This document shows, piece by piece, positions 9,901 to 21,521 of a stretch of 64,000 bases of DNA. Position numbers and translations under genes: made by a program. Positions within the stretch are counted from its first letter, which is position 1; every line of letters begins with the position of its first letter. A model generated the notes under the pieces. The model was not told where the DNA came from, did no database searches, and saw only the letters and a program-made list of their open reading frames with translations. The DNA comes from Podaxis mareebaensis (Eukaryota > Basidiomycota > Agaricomycetes > Agaricales > Agaricaceae): assembly GCA_018524725.1 (NCBI GenBank), contig JAEUWP010000091.1:62001-126000 (forward strand), written 5' to 3'.

Positions 9901-10567
9901 CATGTCTCAAGTTCATGGCGGTTACAACACGAGTCCAAGAGCGGCGGAGGATAACAACGTCAAGAGGTGCCCCTTCTGTCGCAGCTGGGTCGAGGAAAAT
10001 AGGGCTTCCGGTTATATGACGTGCAAGTGCGGGGTCCACTGCTGTTGTAGGATTTGTATGAGGATCCTCGCTGTGGATACTCACGTGTCTCAAGTTTACG
10101 GAGATTACGACATGAACCCAAGAGCGGAGGCTAGCCAGAAGTGTGACTTGCAGCCTCGAGACCTGGTTCCGCGTAGTGTACGGCTGGGTGGACCGGCGAT
10201 CGTTACGGAACAGATGGCAGAGCCCCGGAGCATCGAGTTGCAACGCACAAATCGTGCACCACCTTGTTCTCCTAGTCTTGATGCTCAAGATGTTCCTAAG
10301 GTTTACGGTACAGTCGCCCAACCATTGCCTACCGCAGCGGATCCACGGACGGACCAAGCGGAACGGAGGAGACAGGAACAGTTGCAGGAGGTTCACGGAC
10401 AGCAGGAGGCGGAGGACGCTGAAAGGCAGCACGGAAGAGTTGAAGATGAAAGGCGAGAAATGGAACACCGAGTCCGGCCTGCAGCGGAACAACAGACTTG
10501 TATACGCGTAACAGAGGAAGGGGAACGCGAAGCAGAAGGGAAAAAGGGCCGGTGCACGATCATGTAG
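6932..10567 (+). CDS. RBR-type protein 3 with duplicated RING2, decayed CCCH fingers, CaaX
   Basis: Predicted as 4 exons (6932-7047, 7086-7184, 7237-7384, 7436-10567), 1164 aa, with the same intron positions and phases as RBR gene 2. The first two introns are needed to stay in frame. Finger 1 has lost all four metal ligands (R, R, Y, D in place of H, C, C, H of gene 2). Finger 2 has Arg in place of its third Cys (CRQMWQSKSC-x5-R-x3-H). A shorter coiled coil follows, then RRM-like (VLIKNIP; VRISRIP), KH-like, RING1 (CPVC...GCKHICC) and IBR, all ligands kept. RING2 is present twice, each with Ser at the catalytic position (GGSGYMTC; RASGYMTC) and CRIC where the usual motif is CWVC. The C terminus is GRCTIM. 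It may be an inactive relative evolving a new role, or an early pseudogene. It converges on CDC43. Confidence 0.8.
9776..10141 (+). repeat. In-frame tandem duplication of the RING2 segment (2 x 183 bp)
   Basis: Units start at 9776 and 9959, each 183 bp (61 aa). Both encode KRCPFC, SGYMTCKCGVHC, CRICMRILA and a histidine-containing tail ending in PRA. They differ at scattered positions. The paralogue gene 2 has one copy, so the duplication is specific to gene 3. Confidence 0.9.
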
Positions 10568-11308
10568 GAAGGTTTACAAGAATATGGTTTGTGTTTTTGA
10601 ATACACCTGGCGGACATTGACTTGCATCATCTTGTCATACCTCCGGTTTGGTGGTTTCCAGTTCACTCGTGGTGTAACATGTCCATTTCGGCCATTTTGT
10701 CATTTTGCGTGTTTCCTTCTCCATATATGTTTCACGGCATATAATTCTTATTGTTCTTATAGCGTTCTAACCACTATATTCAATGTACTCTGGTCTTATT
10801 ATATGACACCAAGTGTTTTAACTTCACTCTGGAACCCTGTAGCTCGTTTCAGCATCAAATTGAAAAAGCAATGCTATCTGAAGTGGAGTGCTTGCACGAA
10901 CGTTGCGTTCTTCAATCATGTTGTCTACTGTCCGCAATGAGCTGAGGTATTAAAGAACCGGACGATTAAGAGGCTAGAAACTTTACCGACATTTTTAGAG
11001 ATTCATCATAGTCGTGAACCAACGCCTTCCTCTACGCGTTTTCCGCACACTTTCCTGACACCACCACGAACATAGCAACACGAGAACCTCGATCGTCCCC
11101 CCTTTTCGAGTGAAATGGCACTCGGGCGCCGCAGGCTTCAAATCATCCAAGGATAAAATAAAATTAATACGAAGTCTCAGAGACACAGAGTATAATACAA
11201 TCGCCGAGCCTCGCACGGACCGACACAATCGGTCAATCGTCAAAGAGACATGCCAAAAGTGCGCACAAGGCCGAACTGAAGGTCGAGAACTTTGAAGACG
11301 TTGGGGCT
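10568..11308. other. Convergent 3' region between RBR gene 3 and CDC43
   Basis: The 741 bp hold the 3' ends of two converging genes. Stretches match the flanks of RBR gene 2 (5640-5730) and of the CDC43 fragment (6180-6380). No gene is seen. Confidence 0.5.
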
Positions 11309-13009
11309 TTACGTCTGCTGCCTCTTCCCAGAAATATACTGCTTCGCCCATTCGGCAGTCTCAACCCGCGCATTGAGCAAAGGGTCCAGCGCTGGGAATT
11401 TCCAAGACTCCGGTTTTTCCTCGTCCGATAACGGCGAAGGTGGATACATGCATAATGCCGCAATCGAAAGATACGTATGGTAGGGGTCTAACCAACAGCC
11501 GATTAATCCCTCGACCGATCGCTGATTTTGGGCGGTGCTCACCTGGATGTTCACCCTGACATTTCGAAATCCCTCCAAATCTGAATTGACAGTCGGACAG
11601 GAACGAAGCCAGGGCTCTCGTTTCTATCAGATGATCCACGCCCAGAATCTAGGTATTTTTCATTGTCGGTCTCATCGTGCAGCAGAGATGAATGATTCTA
11701 AACCCACCTTCAGGGCAGCACCGCACCAGAAACAATAGCAGGTATCACCGTTCTTCCCTGTCCGACCTGCAAACCCACCCGAACGTGTCTGATTACTTAC
11801 TAGCCACCTAATAGTCTGGTTCTTCTCCGCAGGTGTTAAAGGGTCATTGTCCGAGCTAGATGGCGCGAGATAGAGCGAAGCCAAGGCAATATAGGTTGTT
11901 CCTCCTATAAATAGGACCAAGTTAGTGAGGGGGTGCGTGATTGACCAAGGATATTGGGGCCGAGTTCGCACACCTTGGGCTTCGCAAAAGGGTGCTTGGC
12001 CATAACCACCCTCATACGTCTATCAAACGCGAAGTTTACATGCAGGTGAGGAAGATAGCCTAGTAGAGCGTGTGTCAAACCCACCCTGCAAGCCACTACG
12101 AAAGCCTTGGCGCGCTCGACGTCGATTCCGGACCAATCATCCAACATGGCGCTTATCGCAAAGGCGCAATATAGAGTGCGTAGATCCCTTTCTCCTCCCC
12201 TCGGAGTAGTCGTAAAGCTAGAGAAATATGAGTTGTGAGCACAATAATCGAAGGGATAAAGCTTTCCGCGGAGATGAGGGGGACGAACCTCCCATCCTCG
12301 TGCTGACATGCGCGAAGGAACGTAACCAACCCCGATCGGTCCAACTTCGAGAAGTCGTCTCTGAGTATGGCAAGGGACAGCAACGCAGTGTAAGTCATAA
12401 TAACATTTGGTGTATCATAGTCCGAATGTTCCACCTGGAAGAGAAACGAAAGGGGTAGAGGTTTGGTCAGCATGACGATGAAAGAAATGAAAAACGCCGC
12501 ATACTTTAGTTTCTGGTGGGTGGAGAGCCATGAAGGGGCTAGGCCGAAAGCCTGATCCATATTTCCCGCCTGCATTATTGTGTTGGCGAACGGAACACAA
12601 AAACGTACGGAGCGTCCAAGAAGAATAAGCACACGAGCGGAACAGAGGGAGTTGGTGTACGCACGCGTCTGTTGTGTCCATAACCATTCAGTCCATCCAT
12701 CCTTCTCCCACTGCGCGAGGGCTGTATCATCACTCAGAATGCCCAAGAGGTCAAGGATACCGATGTTATAAAACGCGAGAGCTAATCTGCAAGCAGATCC
12801 ATCGTCATCCTAGAAGTTATGAGAGCTCTGTACGGTACATACCTCGAAGAGTCGAGGTCGGTCTGGGACTCGGGCAACGCTGCACACACAAGACTGTAAG
12901 AAACGACGGAGGACGCGAGAAATACGGTAATTCACGCACCTGATAAACACCTCTTTGCATGTGCAGCATGTCCCAAGCGATTGAACGCAGATAAATGGAA
13001 CTCGTCCAT
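11309..13009 (-). CDS. CDC43: Geranylgeranyltransferase type I beta subunit
   Basis: The enzyme pairs with the RAM2-type alpha subunit to attach geranylgeranyl to CaaX proteins such as Rho GTPases. Ten exons fit without phase conflict: 12940-13009, 12843-12879, 12665-12786, 12505-12569, 12289-12434, 12085-12217, 11974-12019, 11708-11904, 11543-11648, 11309-11487, giving 366 aa (human PGGT1B is 377). Landmarks: HAKRCL near the N terminus, VIMTYTALLSLAIL, DLRTLYCAFAISAMLDDWSG, GGYGQAPFCEAQGGTTY (barrel repeats), the zinc ligands Asp and Cys in GDTCYCFW, and the zinc His in HTYLSIAAL. It lies downstream of the RBR array, whose units carry pieces of its 3' end. Proteins ending in Met, like the RBR tails, are more typical of farnesyltransferase, so a functional link is only a possibility. 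Confidence 0.93.
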
Positions 13010-13573
13010 CCTCCTGTTTAACGATGTTGTGTTTTGAGATGACGGCACTTCTGGTCTCGGCAAAAGTGGTGGCTCTGGTCTTGTGTATCTCCCCCAGAAG
13101 AAGTTGTGAAGGACGCTGAAGATTTTAGCGATGATCCTCTTTATCTCATATATGAAGACCATGCTGCACGGGGAGGACCCAGGCGAAGGGAGAAAATGGA
13201 AAGAACTACGATCATCATCCGCGGAACCAAACAGCTTGGCGCCGTCCAGACTTTCAGTCACCCATCGGAGGCATCGCAATTTCGCCTGCCGCCGTCATGC
13301 TCTTGGGTTTTGCATTTTTCATTGCTTCTCGAGTACTTGAGCCGGCGATCGCCTTAACGTAATGCATCACACTGCTGTATACAACAAGTTCATCTCCGTC
13401 CAGCAGCACATACGACAAGTGGCAATCAAGGTTGTCAACACAAGACAGGAGGGGGATTAAGTATAGAGTTACACAGTTCATTACAAGGACTGGGAACGAC
13501 GAATAGAAAGGGTGAGAGGAAACAATGGTGCTCGCAAGCAGCCGAAAAAGAAGATAAGTTGCTAGTGATTCTT
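13010..13573 (-). other. CDC43 promoter / NOT2 3' region
   Basis: The 564 bp hold the CDC43 leader and the NOT2 3' end. Minus-strand frames are open upstream of the CDC43 ATG but show no domain, so the ATG at 13009 (MDEFHLSAF) is preferred. Confidence 0.4.
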
Positions 13574-15968
13574 TCACAAGCTGGCCATGCCCATCTGGAA
13601 TGAACCTCGCTGCGCTGCTTGCACCTGGGCGCTCAGCTGGCTTTGCACGGCTTGCTGTTGCTGAGGAACGCCTTGGCTTTGGTTAGCCGGAATCAGAGTC
13701 GGTGCGTTTGCGAAAGCTGGCACATTCTTCTCTTCGAGGTCGGCATACAATACGGTCATTTCCTTCCTCTCCTTGCACCAATTCTCGGGGTCCCAGAAGG
13801 TATATTGTCCTTGTTCTCCGCCTTGCACTTTTTGGGAAGGTGTCGTGCCAGTCTCCTTCGTGATCCAGAGTCGGAGATCTTTGTGGTAGCGCCAGTTACG
13901 GTTGAACCTGTAAAAAAGGGGCGAGGTTGAGAATAAGCAAGATGCGGTGATATTTTTTGGGGCAAAGATCAAGACGCAGAAAGCACGTGTCACTGAAGGA
14001 TGAAGCAAACCAAAAACGAAACGAAATACTCACAGCTCCTGTGCGGCCACTTCCTGCAGTGCGTCTCGCGTACTCGAATAGAACATGAAGAATAGCGTCT
14101 CGTCGCTGAACGCCATGGCTTTTGCAGGCCCTGGAGGTGGTGCCTGTACGCTCAAATAGCATGCAGGCAGGTTGAAGTCCGGTTCCACCGAATGCGCCGC
14201 CGACTGGTCTGCCCAAGGGGTAATGAATGTAGAATATAGACTCCTGGAGAACACATGAGTCAAGACAACCGTCACAACTCGCAGATAAATCGATCTTCAC
14301 CCCGGATAATTCATGTCCAAGCCCATGGTACCCAGGTCTGTCCCCATGCTACTTAGGCCCCCGTCCACATCTGAACTAGCGTTCTTGATCATCTCCAAGA
14401 GCCCCAAGAGCCCCCATCGATCCGCAGGACTTATCAGTACTTGTTGCGCGGGTGTCTGTGGATGAGGTTGGTGTGATGTTGCACTATTTTGTATTGATGA
14501 TGTATTCGGGTTCGTCGATGTATTCGGATTCGATGGAGGGTGCGAGGGTGCATTCGCGTGTGAATCCCCTTGCGTTGCGCCATTTGATGGAAATGGTGTT
14601 GACTGTGTTGTAGCTCCGCCATTCGCTCCAAGACCCGGTGTCTGAGGAAACGGTCCTCCGGAAGGTGATGGCACCCCTGGTGGCGCATTCAGATGTGTTG
14701 ATATACTCTGGGAATGTGCCCCATTCTATTTCAGGGGTCAGGCGATTCCACAAACACGAGGAATAGGGTTCAAAGACGCACTGGGTTGGTGTTTCCTGAT
14801 GTTGGTGGAGGATTGGGGCTCGGCGAGTTCCAGGCAGCGTGAGATGATGGATTCAACTTCAGAGAGTAGTTACTCTGGCGATGGGTGGAAGAAAATTAGT
14901 ATTGCCAGGACAATCGCATGGCGGGGGCTCATTAAGCTTCGTAGTGAACAGAGTAATTAGACTTACCCTTTGATGTTGCTGTTTATCTACGTCTCCTTGC
15001 CCTTGTTGGAAACCAGGATGCACATTTCTCGTCTGGGCAGCCCCAAGATTAAGCATACCCGGCGTGCTAGGTTGCATATTGCCACCCAGCGCGCCAAGAA
15101 GATTCTGCCGGTGTTGTTGCTGAGAATGATCAGAATGTTGGAAGCCATTCAGCCCTGGGGGATGCGAGTGGTTGTCCTGGCCTGAATTCTGGTTTTGCGA
15201 CGAATTCGGAGTTTGCGTCTGATTCTGACCACCAAGTGCGGGGAAATCGTCCGGCGTGAAGTCCCGTGGTTGGTTCGAATTCGCCGCACCACCTCCAACG
15301 CCTCCCGATCCCGACGAACCGACGCCCCCTGATCCTCCTAGCTGCACACCTGTCCCTGCCTGACTCGCATAACTCGTTCCATTTCCTGGCGTGCTATTGT
15401 TACTGCTTCCCGTTGGATTCGTTGTCGGAGTAGAGCCCAGTGCGGGGAAATCATTGGGGTCCAAACTCACGGCATCGCTTGATGTTACGGACTGCGTTGT
15501 TCCTTAAGAAAAGGACAGAAATTTATCGTACACAGGATGGATAAAATAGAGAAATAAGTGCGCACCATTGCTCTGTTGTGACTGTAATTGCTGCTGCAAT
15601 GCACTCGCAGTTTGATGTTGGCCAAGCGCCCCTCCAAACGCATGGATCCCTTGTCCCCTCGACTGCATGAATCCCGGCGTCGGCTGCGGTGTCAGAGATT
15701 GCACTTGAGCCGCTTGTGACGGTGTTCTGTGGCTGTTTGGTTGGAGCCCAGGAACGAAGCCGCCTGCCTGAAGGACGTTGACATTTCGTGGTGGCAAGGC
15801 ATAATTCGGGAACGGCGGACGGAACTGGTTTGCGAGTCCAGGGTTGCTCGAGAGATTGGGTGGTCTCTGTTGTGGTTGTCCTGTATCGGAAAGGCCATGA
15901 GCGCTGCATTCGAAAGGGTAGAAATGGAGAAAAGGGCTGCCATCGTGATACTTGCCTGGTCTGTTCAT
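13574..15968 (-). CDS. NOT2: CCR4-NOT complex subunit NOT2
   Basis: NOT2 is the scaffold subunit that pairs with NOT3/5 on NOT1 in the deadenylase and transcription complex. Six exons: 15566-15968, 14967-15502, 14782-14874, 14301-14707, 14034-14243, 13574-13907, about 660 aa. The N-terminal two thirds are Gln/Asn/Gly/Pro-rich and contain two DFPALG motifs (PNDFPALGS; PDDFPALGG), typical of NOT2. The C terminus is the NOT box: SLYSTFITPWAD, a Leu/Phe-rich helix, then LFNRNWRYHKDLRLWITK and YTFWDPENW. Human CNOT2 is 540 aa and the extra length is low-complexity. The first ATG (15968) is the least certain part: a GC-type donor (CAGGCAAGT) just after it could mark an intron, but splicing there breaks the frame of the Gln-rich exon. 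Confidence 0.9.
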
Positions 15969-16999
15969 TGCTTTTCGAGTTCTGGGCTAAGCTATAAGGC
16001 ACAGATACTCCTTTCAGTACAGCTTCTCGTCGTGATCACCAACGAAGACGCACCTGCGATATGTTATGGGTGTATACTCGGTGAGTTATGAGGTTCTGTG
16101 GTCCTGTGGTCTTTGCGGTACTGTCCTTGTTTGACACTTTGTTTGGTAGCAAGATCGCTTACGTCAGCATACTACCTGTTTTTCCTGATACTCCTCTCGG
16201 ACAGGAGCCCGGGCACTGGCGCTCTTACATCTTGTACGTCGGATGTGATTTCGCTCACAATAATTTTCATTTTCATTTTATTTTTATGACGGGGTCATGA
16301 AAGACCTACCATACAACACGGATATCCTCTACTACTCCTCATGGATAGCAAATTAAAATATCAGCCATGATCACCTCACTGTTGAATGGAAAGCGTACAT
16401 AGTAAGGGCCTAAACTATCGGAACGAGACGAATAATACATATATATTCGAATGGATAGCCATCTAGAACATCACCTGCCCCGATTCTCGGCTATTGCGCT
16501 ACTATTCTCTGCAAGCACCCAACGATCTGCTCCGCAGTTGTATGTGGTCAGCAGATGTTTTGTTTTTTTTGGCCGCGTGATAATTATACAACATCAGACA
16601 CTGTGCCATGCCCTTGGCTGATTACAGGCTCGCAGTCAAATGGGGGAATACTCAATTGCGACAGAGTAGCTGTCTGTCGCCGTCGCGTGGAAAATGGGAT
16701 GTCCTATATAAACTAGATCACCATCTCAATACTGGGAACGTACCGAAACCACATACGTTAGGCGTATCGCTACCGTTAGGGTGACGATGCATGACTGGCA
16801 GGAACAGTTACATGTGATGACAGTCTTCGGCTCGCGAAAGAGCGAGAGTTGAGGCTAGTAGACGGCTTAGTGACTGATACAGGTCTAGAGATATCTAATC
16901 ACCTTGCGAGGAATGAATTCGTGTAGGCTAAGAATGGTTTAGACCTTCGATCGTATCAGATGGTAAACGCCGCACCTTGGCCCAAAAGCATGCAACAAC
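15969..16999. other. Intergenic region upstream of NOT2
   Basis: About 1 kb holds the NOT2 promoter. Plus-strand ORFs up to 120 codons at 15729-16091 mostly mirror NOT2 exon 1 and are not credible genes. Nothing else is recognised. Confidence 0.4.
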
Positions 17000-18548
17000 A
17001 TAATGATACCATTGTATGCGGCACTATGAGAACTGTAATAAACCCACATAGCGCGAGAGAGCTTCAAGGGGAGCTTCAGCGAGAGATAGGAATATTATGT
17101 TCAAATCCCACCTGCTAAAAACTCCGCAATTAATTGTCATGATAATCAGGCTGTTGATGAGGCTATCAGTCCTAAAGTAAGAAGTGTCAAAGGTGATAGC
17201 GCATACGACAGTATCAAGCCGACTTACGAAGCATAGCCAGACTTGCGAATGTGTAGATAGTAGCAAAGTAACGATGCAATGAGAATATCAGCGGCTGCCG
17301 TCAGAGCGAAAGAGGTTGGGAGAATAATCTGTAACGTCCTTATTAAATCAGAGTTTGTGAACTTGATGTCAGCACTCACAGTGGAATGTTGTGGCGCCGG
17401 GACAAAAGGACCCAGGCTTCGCAACAGGGTTTAGCATTGTGTATTTTCCTATATTTAGTCTATGACCCAGTGGGAACATACCCGAAGATAGTGAGAGCTA
17501 GCAGCAGTCCTGAGTGAACAAAGCTTGTATTCAAACACCGACAGACATACCTTGGCCAAGAGCTGTCAATATCATAGATATGTGTTTGGTAAGGGTGCTA
17601 GATATGTTTCAAAGAAACCCACCGCATTGAATTAGAGACAGCAATACCTATGACTTGGTTTAAGAAAGGGCGCAAGCTGATGCACAAACAAGATAGCTCA
17701 CGATAATCGCTACCAGCAAGATATTGTGGTCACTCACTAACAAATCAAACCAGTCAATGGGAAGCGCCCCTAGATTCTCTAGAAAATTTGCTCACTTATC
17801 CACACACGCCATGCAAAAAATCTAAGACACCGCTGTCAGAGCAACAACCAAAGCTAGTGGTTAGATGTACGACGTACAGTTGTACGATGGACCCAGAAAT
17901 TGTCTATATAGTTGTCAGTATCTAGCATCGAGTCTAACGCTCGCGAAACGGCATAGGACATACGTGCGTACTAGCTTGAATCTTTGAAAGTATGTCAGCT
18001 CCAACGTTTTATCAACTATGAGTGGCGATCCCTACTATTATCGTCCTTTGTTGAAACTCAATCTCAACGAGGACGACTAATGACCAGACATAGGCTGCTC
18101 ACCATGGAAATGAACGGAAACGTGGGTTTCCTCTCTGATGTATGGCAAAGGTCACAAACGCATGCATAGAAAACGCCAAATTGAGGCTTTCCAGAAGCCT
18201 AGGATGAAGGGTCCGTTAGCCTGCCAAGCCACTGAACACTAAGCCTAACCACATACCACACGACGAGAACCTACCCCAATACATACCACTACTCGTATCA
18301 CTGGGCTCCACATGTCCGAATGTAAGAGTTGGCTTACCGCGGTTCTCAGTATCCATACATCTGTCTTGTATCGACGAAAATAGAAGATAGCTTGACTACA
18401 AGCGACACCATAGAACCTGCACCATAGTTTTAGCTTTCCACGCGAATAACGCAAGAAAAAAAATCAACTCACACCGAAGATATCGCAATCCCAATAAACA
18501 TCACACCCAATGTCGAATGCGGCACCGGGACCTCTGTGACTGAATGCA
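17000..18548 (-). pseudogene. DUF6534-family multi-TM protein, probably decayed
   Basis: Scattered short minus-strand exons spell out a basidiomycete DUF6534 (seven-TM, unknown function) protein in the right order. They are STLGVMFIG at 18474-18548; FYGVACSQAIFYFRRY at 18338-18416; FFAWRVW near 17800; NILLVAII near 17730; LLLALTIF near 17495; LTAAADILIASLLCYYL then RKSGY near 17230-17330; and RTDSLINSL...TINCGVFS near 17110-17170. The FAWRVW and RTDSLIN signatures are strong. Between ALTAV (near 17840) and FFAWRVW the frame shifts and meets a TAG, and no clean C-terminal exon follows the last motif. I therefore read it as broken, though unusual micro-exons cannot be excluded. Confidence 0.55.
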
Positions 18549-20667
18549 TACCACAACACAAAAAAAAGCGACGAGAACAACCCTTTAGGAGAAGAGAAGA
18601 CGCGTCGGGGTGCAGCAAGGAGAAAAGCAACGATGGTGGATTGCGAACAAAAGACGTCTGGTCTAGCGCTGGAACCGAAGCGAAGCGAAGCGGTACTCCA
18701 GTCCCTAGTCTGACCCTGAAACTTACTCTTGAGGGCTTTAACCTGGCGAAACCCCCCAAACCGAGGCTACTTAGCACAAGGTCGATAACAACATCTCAAC
18801 AACACCCTGACAACAGCTATGTGCCAGGCCTCTGCCCAGCCGACGTTCATATTACGCACCTTTCATATCATCACAACAGCTCACCTGGTCCACGCAAGCC
18901 TTCCATTCTCCGGCCTCTCCTGTCACAATTTGCGCGGGTTAGCTCAGGAGATCATCGAGTGACAAATCGTCATTTGGTCAATTTGAGGGTCGAAGGCATC
19001 GAAAGGAAACTTGGCAAGAGGAAGGTCCTGGAGAACCAAAAGGTCTGATTATTGTCGGAGCACTTTCCCAGGTTTTTCCGTAACGTTTCAAGTTCCGCTG
19101 GGTTTCTTAGGGATGGTACCTGGCACCTCATAGAATCGTTGTATAATCTCGAACGCCCCCAATTGAGGTGGCGTGGGGCGTGTGACGTTCGGAGAACAGC
19201 ATTTTAATAGCCCATTGAACTAGACGGGTGGAGGATCATCTAGGCGTACATTCAGTTACGTGCTTGGGTCGTTTTATTTATCTTGGCCAGTGGCGACTGG
19301 ATGTTGTAGTGTTCGCGTGGCCGGGGAACGGGCCAGCCCAGTGTCGTCCTGAACAAGGTAGAGATATATGTTGGCGTGTGCGAGACTGTACCCTGTTGTA
19401 CAGCGTGTGCCACCGCGCCAAGATGATGTAATCCGAGGCCCCTGAAGACTTCAATTTCCAAGATCTGCGATCTGTGCCCCTGCTATCGAGTTGATTGAAA
19501 GTCCCGCTACCTTTGTGAAGGCTCTTGCTATTGCTTGGAAATAGTCGATCCGAGAGCAATAAGGCTGCATGAACTTATCGGGGAAACGAATATCCTGGGC
19601 TGTTCCCCCTGCCTAAGTTGGTCTAATAAACAAAAGGATGAATGAACTATTCGTGCTGCCAAGAAGCTTTATCAAGTATAGTTTAAATGCTATTCTTTCT
19701 TCTTACCTGTGCTTGCGTGCCGCCTTTGATTTCGTCCCTCCCGCCAAAACGTGGCCCATCTCGAAATCACTCCATCCAAGAAACGTAAGCTCGATGAGTA
19801 CATGCATAAGCTCAAAGCACACCTTTGGCGAGAGGAACGGTCCGAAAGAGGTCCTAAGAGAAACCAATTTGAGTAAGAGTCAGGAGATAAACCAAAGTCC
19901 GATGATGTTAGCGCGAATGTTGTTAGAGCTGTATGTCTCAAGACCAGGACAAGCCCTCGACCATGAAGGTTCAAGACACGGCACCAACTATGCCTTGCCC
20001 CTGAAATCGGTTGCGCCAACGTCGGCGTCAACGCCACCCAACGCAATTCAGATCCTTTCAACGTGTTCTGAGTTTCTCTCATTAGCTTGAAGAGGTTCGC
20101 TGGCTATTCTCGCTTAGCTATATCCACTAGTGGTTGAGGAGTGCTATGTGAGTATCCGATGCGAAGTCCAGTGACAGCCAACCAACTCTGTGGAACCCTA
20201 CATCACGCCTCTGTCTTCAAATACTCTCAAAATTTATTCAATCCAGTGCAAGACGAGAATGACAATAACTACCTGCCGTTCGAGTGTAAGGTGGCACGGA
20301 ACCCCAAGAGTGAGAGTAAGTGGGTGAAATTGATGTCAAAAGGGCGAATATTGAAGCCATATGAATGCAAAGCAATGGTGATCCTGATTAAGATACCCTG
20401 CTCCTGTATCAGCAGCCATCTATATCAACTATCGTTCGCTGGTGTTTGTGCTTGCTCGATTCGCGTAGCTTACGGCCAACATCATCAGGTCAGGGGACTG
20501 GTCCCACTTCATTAAGTGATGTGAGAAAGCCACATAATGTAAAAATAGAAATCAACAACCTGCTTGGTGATCACCTCCGAGCCAAACAATCAATCTAATC
20601 ACAACTCACCAAACGCGCCCTCCTCCAACTCTGAAATCCAGTCCGAACCAAAACCCACAAAATCGCA
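18549..20667. other. 2.1 kb without a convincing gene
   Basis: ORFs of 170 codons (18536-19048, plus) and 150 codons (19638-20090, plus) have no recognisable domain, no flanking splice-compatible exons and mixed composition. The first ~100 bp probably contains the DUF6534 gene promoter and the last ~200 bp the RPC17 promoter. Confidence 0.4.
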
Positions 20668-21521
20668 ATGGAGGTCTGTAACTTAGGCTTCAGAGCCCAA
20701 AAGGAAAAACCAACTCACATAACAAACCCCCACCGCAGGTCCTCAACTCGCGCTCAGTCCTCCTCTCAAACTACGAAGTCCTCACCCTCCTCAAAGAACT
20801 CGAATCCGACCACCTCGAACGCTCAAAAGCAGCCATGCGAATCAAAAAGGAAGAAGAAGCCGCCTCTGGTCACCACAACCACACACATATATTACCCGAC
20901 ATCAGCGAAAACCTACGAACAATCCAAGTCGAGGTACGCCCCCCGCCCCTTCAGCCCCTTACACTGCATATCCCTGAATATAATCACCAGGCAATCCAAT
21001 ACCTCTCCTCCACCTACCTCCTCACAACCTCCCAAACCCCCCAAGGCATCTCAACCCTCACAAAAAACCTCGCGCCCTACAACCTCACCAAAGCCGAAAA
21101 ACTCCAAATCATAAACCTCGCACCTACACGCCCCGTCGAACTCTACGTCGTGCGTACGACCACCCACGACTCTTCGTCCCACGCCCCCCGCTAACGTTTA
21201 GGACAGATTGTCGAAGAGCTGGAAGACCGTCTTGGAGATTCGATGGACGAAATCCTCGACATCGTCAAATCTTCCCTCTCTGAACCCGAACCTCTTGTTA
21301 ATGGTGTTGATGCCACGACGGAACAGCTAACGTTCACGTCTACTGCAACGCCCCTTTTACGAGACCCTTCATTATCTTTGGCAGCTGCAAGCACAGCTGT
21401 GACGGCGGTGACCGCGAGCTGGGATGATATGGACGCCGAAGCCATCATCGACGACATCGAATTCGTAGACCACGGCGAAGGCGCGGGTATCGAAGGTGAT
21501 CTAGATGTCGACGAGGAGTAA
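20668..21521 (+). CDS. RPC17: RNA polymerase III subunit RPC9 (C17)
   Basis: This is the Rpb4-like subunit of the Pol III stalk, which pairs with RPC25 and contacts TFIIIB for initiation of tRNA and 5S transcription. Four exons: 20668-20673 (only ATG GAG), 20739-20933, 20991-21149, 21207-21521, 224 aa. Joined, the N terminus is MEVLNSRSVLLSNYEVLTLL, with the LLSNYEV motif of human CRCP. The middle has NLTKAEKLQIINLAPTRPVELY (LTKAEKLQ is the family hallmark), then IVEELEDRL...EILDIV. The acidic extension after that (to EDVDEE-like residues) is fungal. The 6-nt first exon with a GTCTGT donor is unusual but is required by the MEV start. Confidence 0.9.

Noticed and set aside
9749..10492. 247-codon minus-strand ORF
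   Set aside because: It is a shadow of RBR gene 3, lengthened by the RING2 duplication, with no independent features.
11309..13009. Farnesyltransferase beta (RAM1) as the identity of the prenyltransferase gene
   Set aside because: The order and wording of motifs (DLRTLYCAFAISAMLDDWSG; GDTCYCFW; 366 aa) fit the GGTase-I beta subunit better.
18536..19048. 170-codon plus-strand ORF antisense to the start of the DUF6534 gene
   Set aside because: It overlaps recognised minus-strand coding, is basic and low-complexity, and shows no domain.
19638..20090. 150-codon plus-strand ORF
   Set aside because: It has an ATG but no domain, odd composition, no neighbouring exons and overlapping ORFs of similar length on the other strand.
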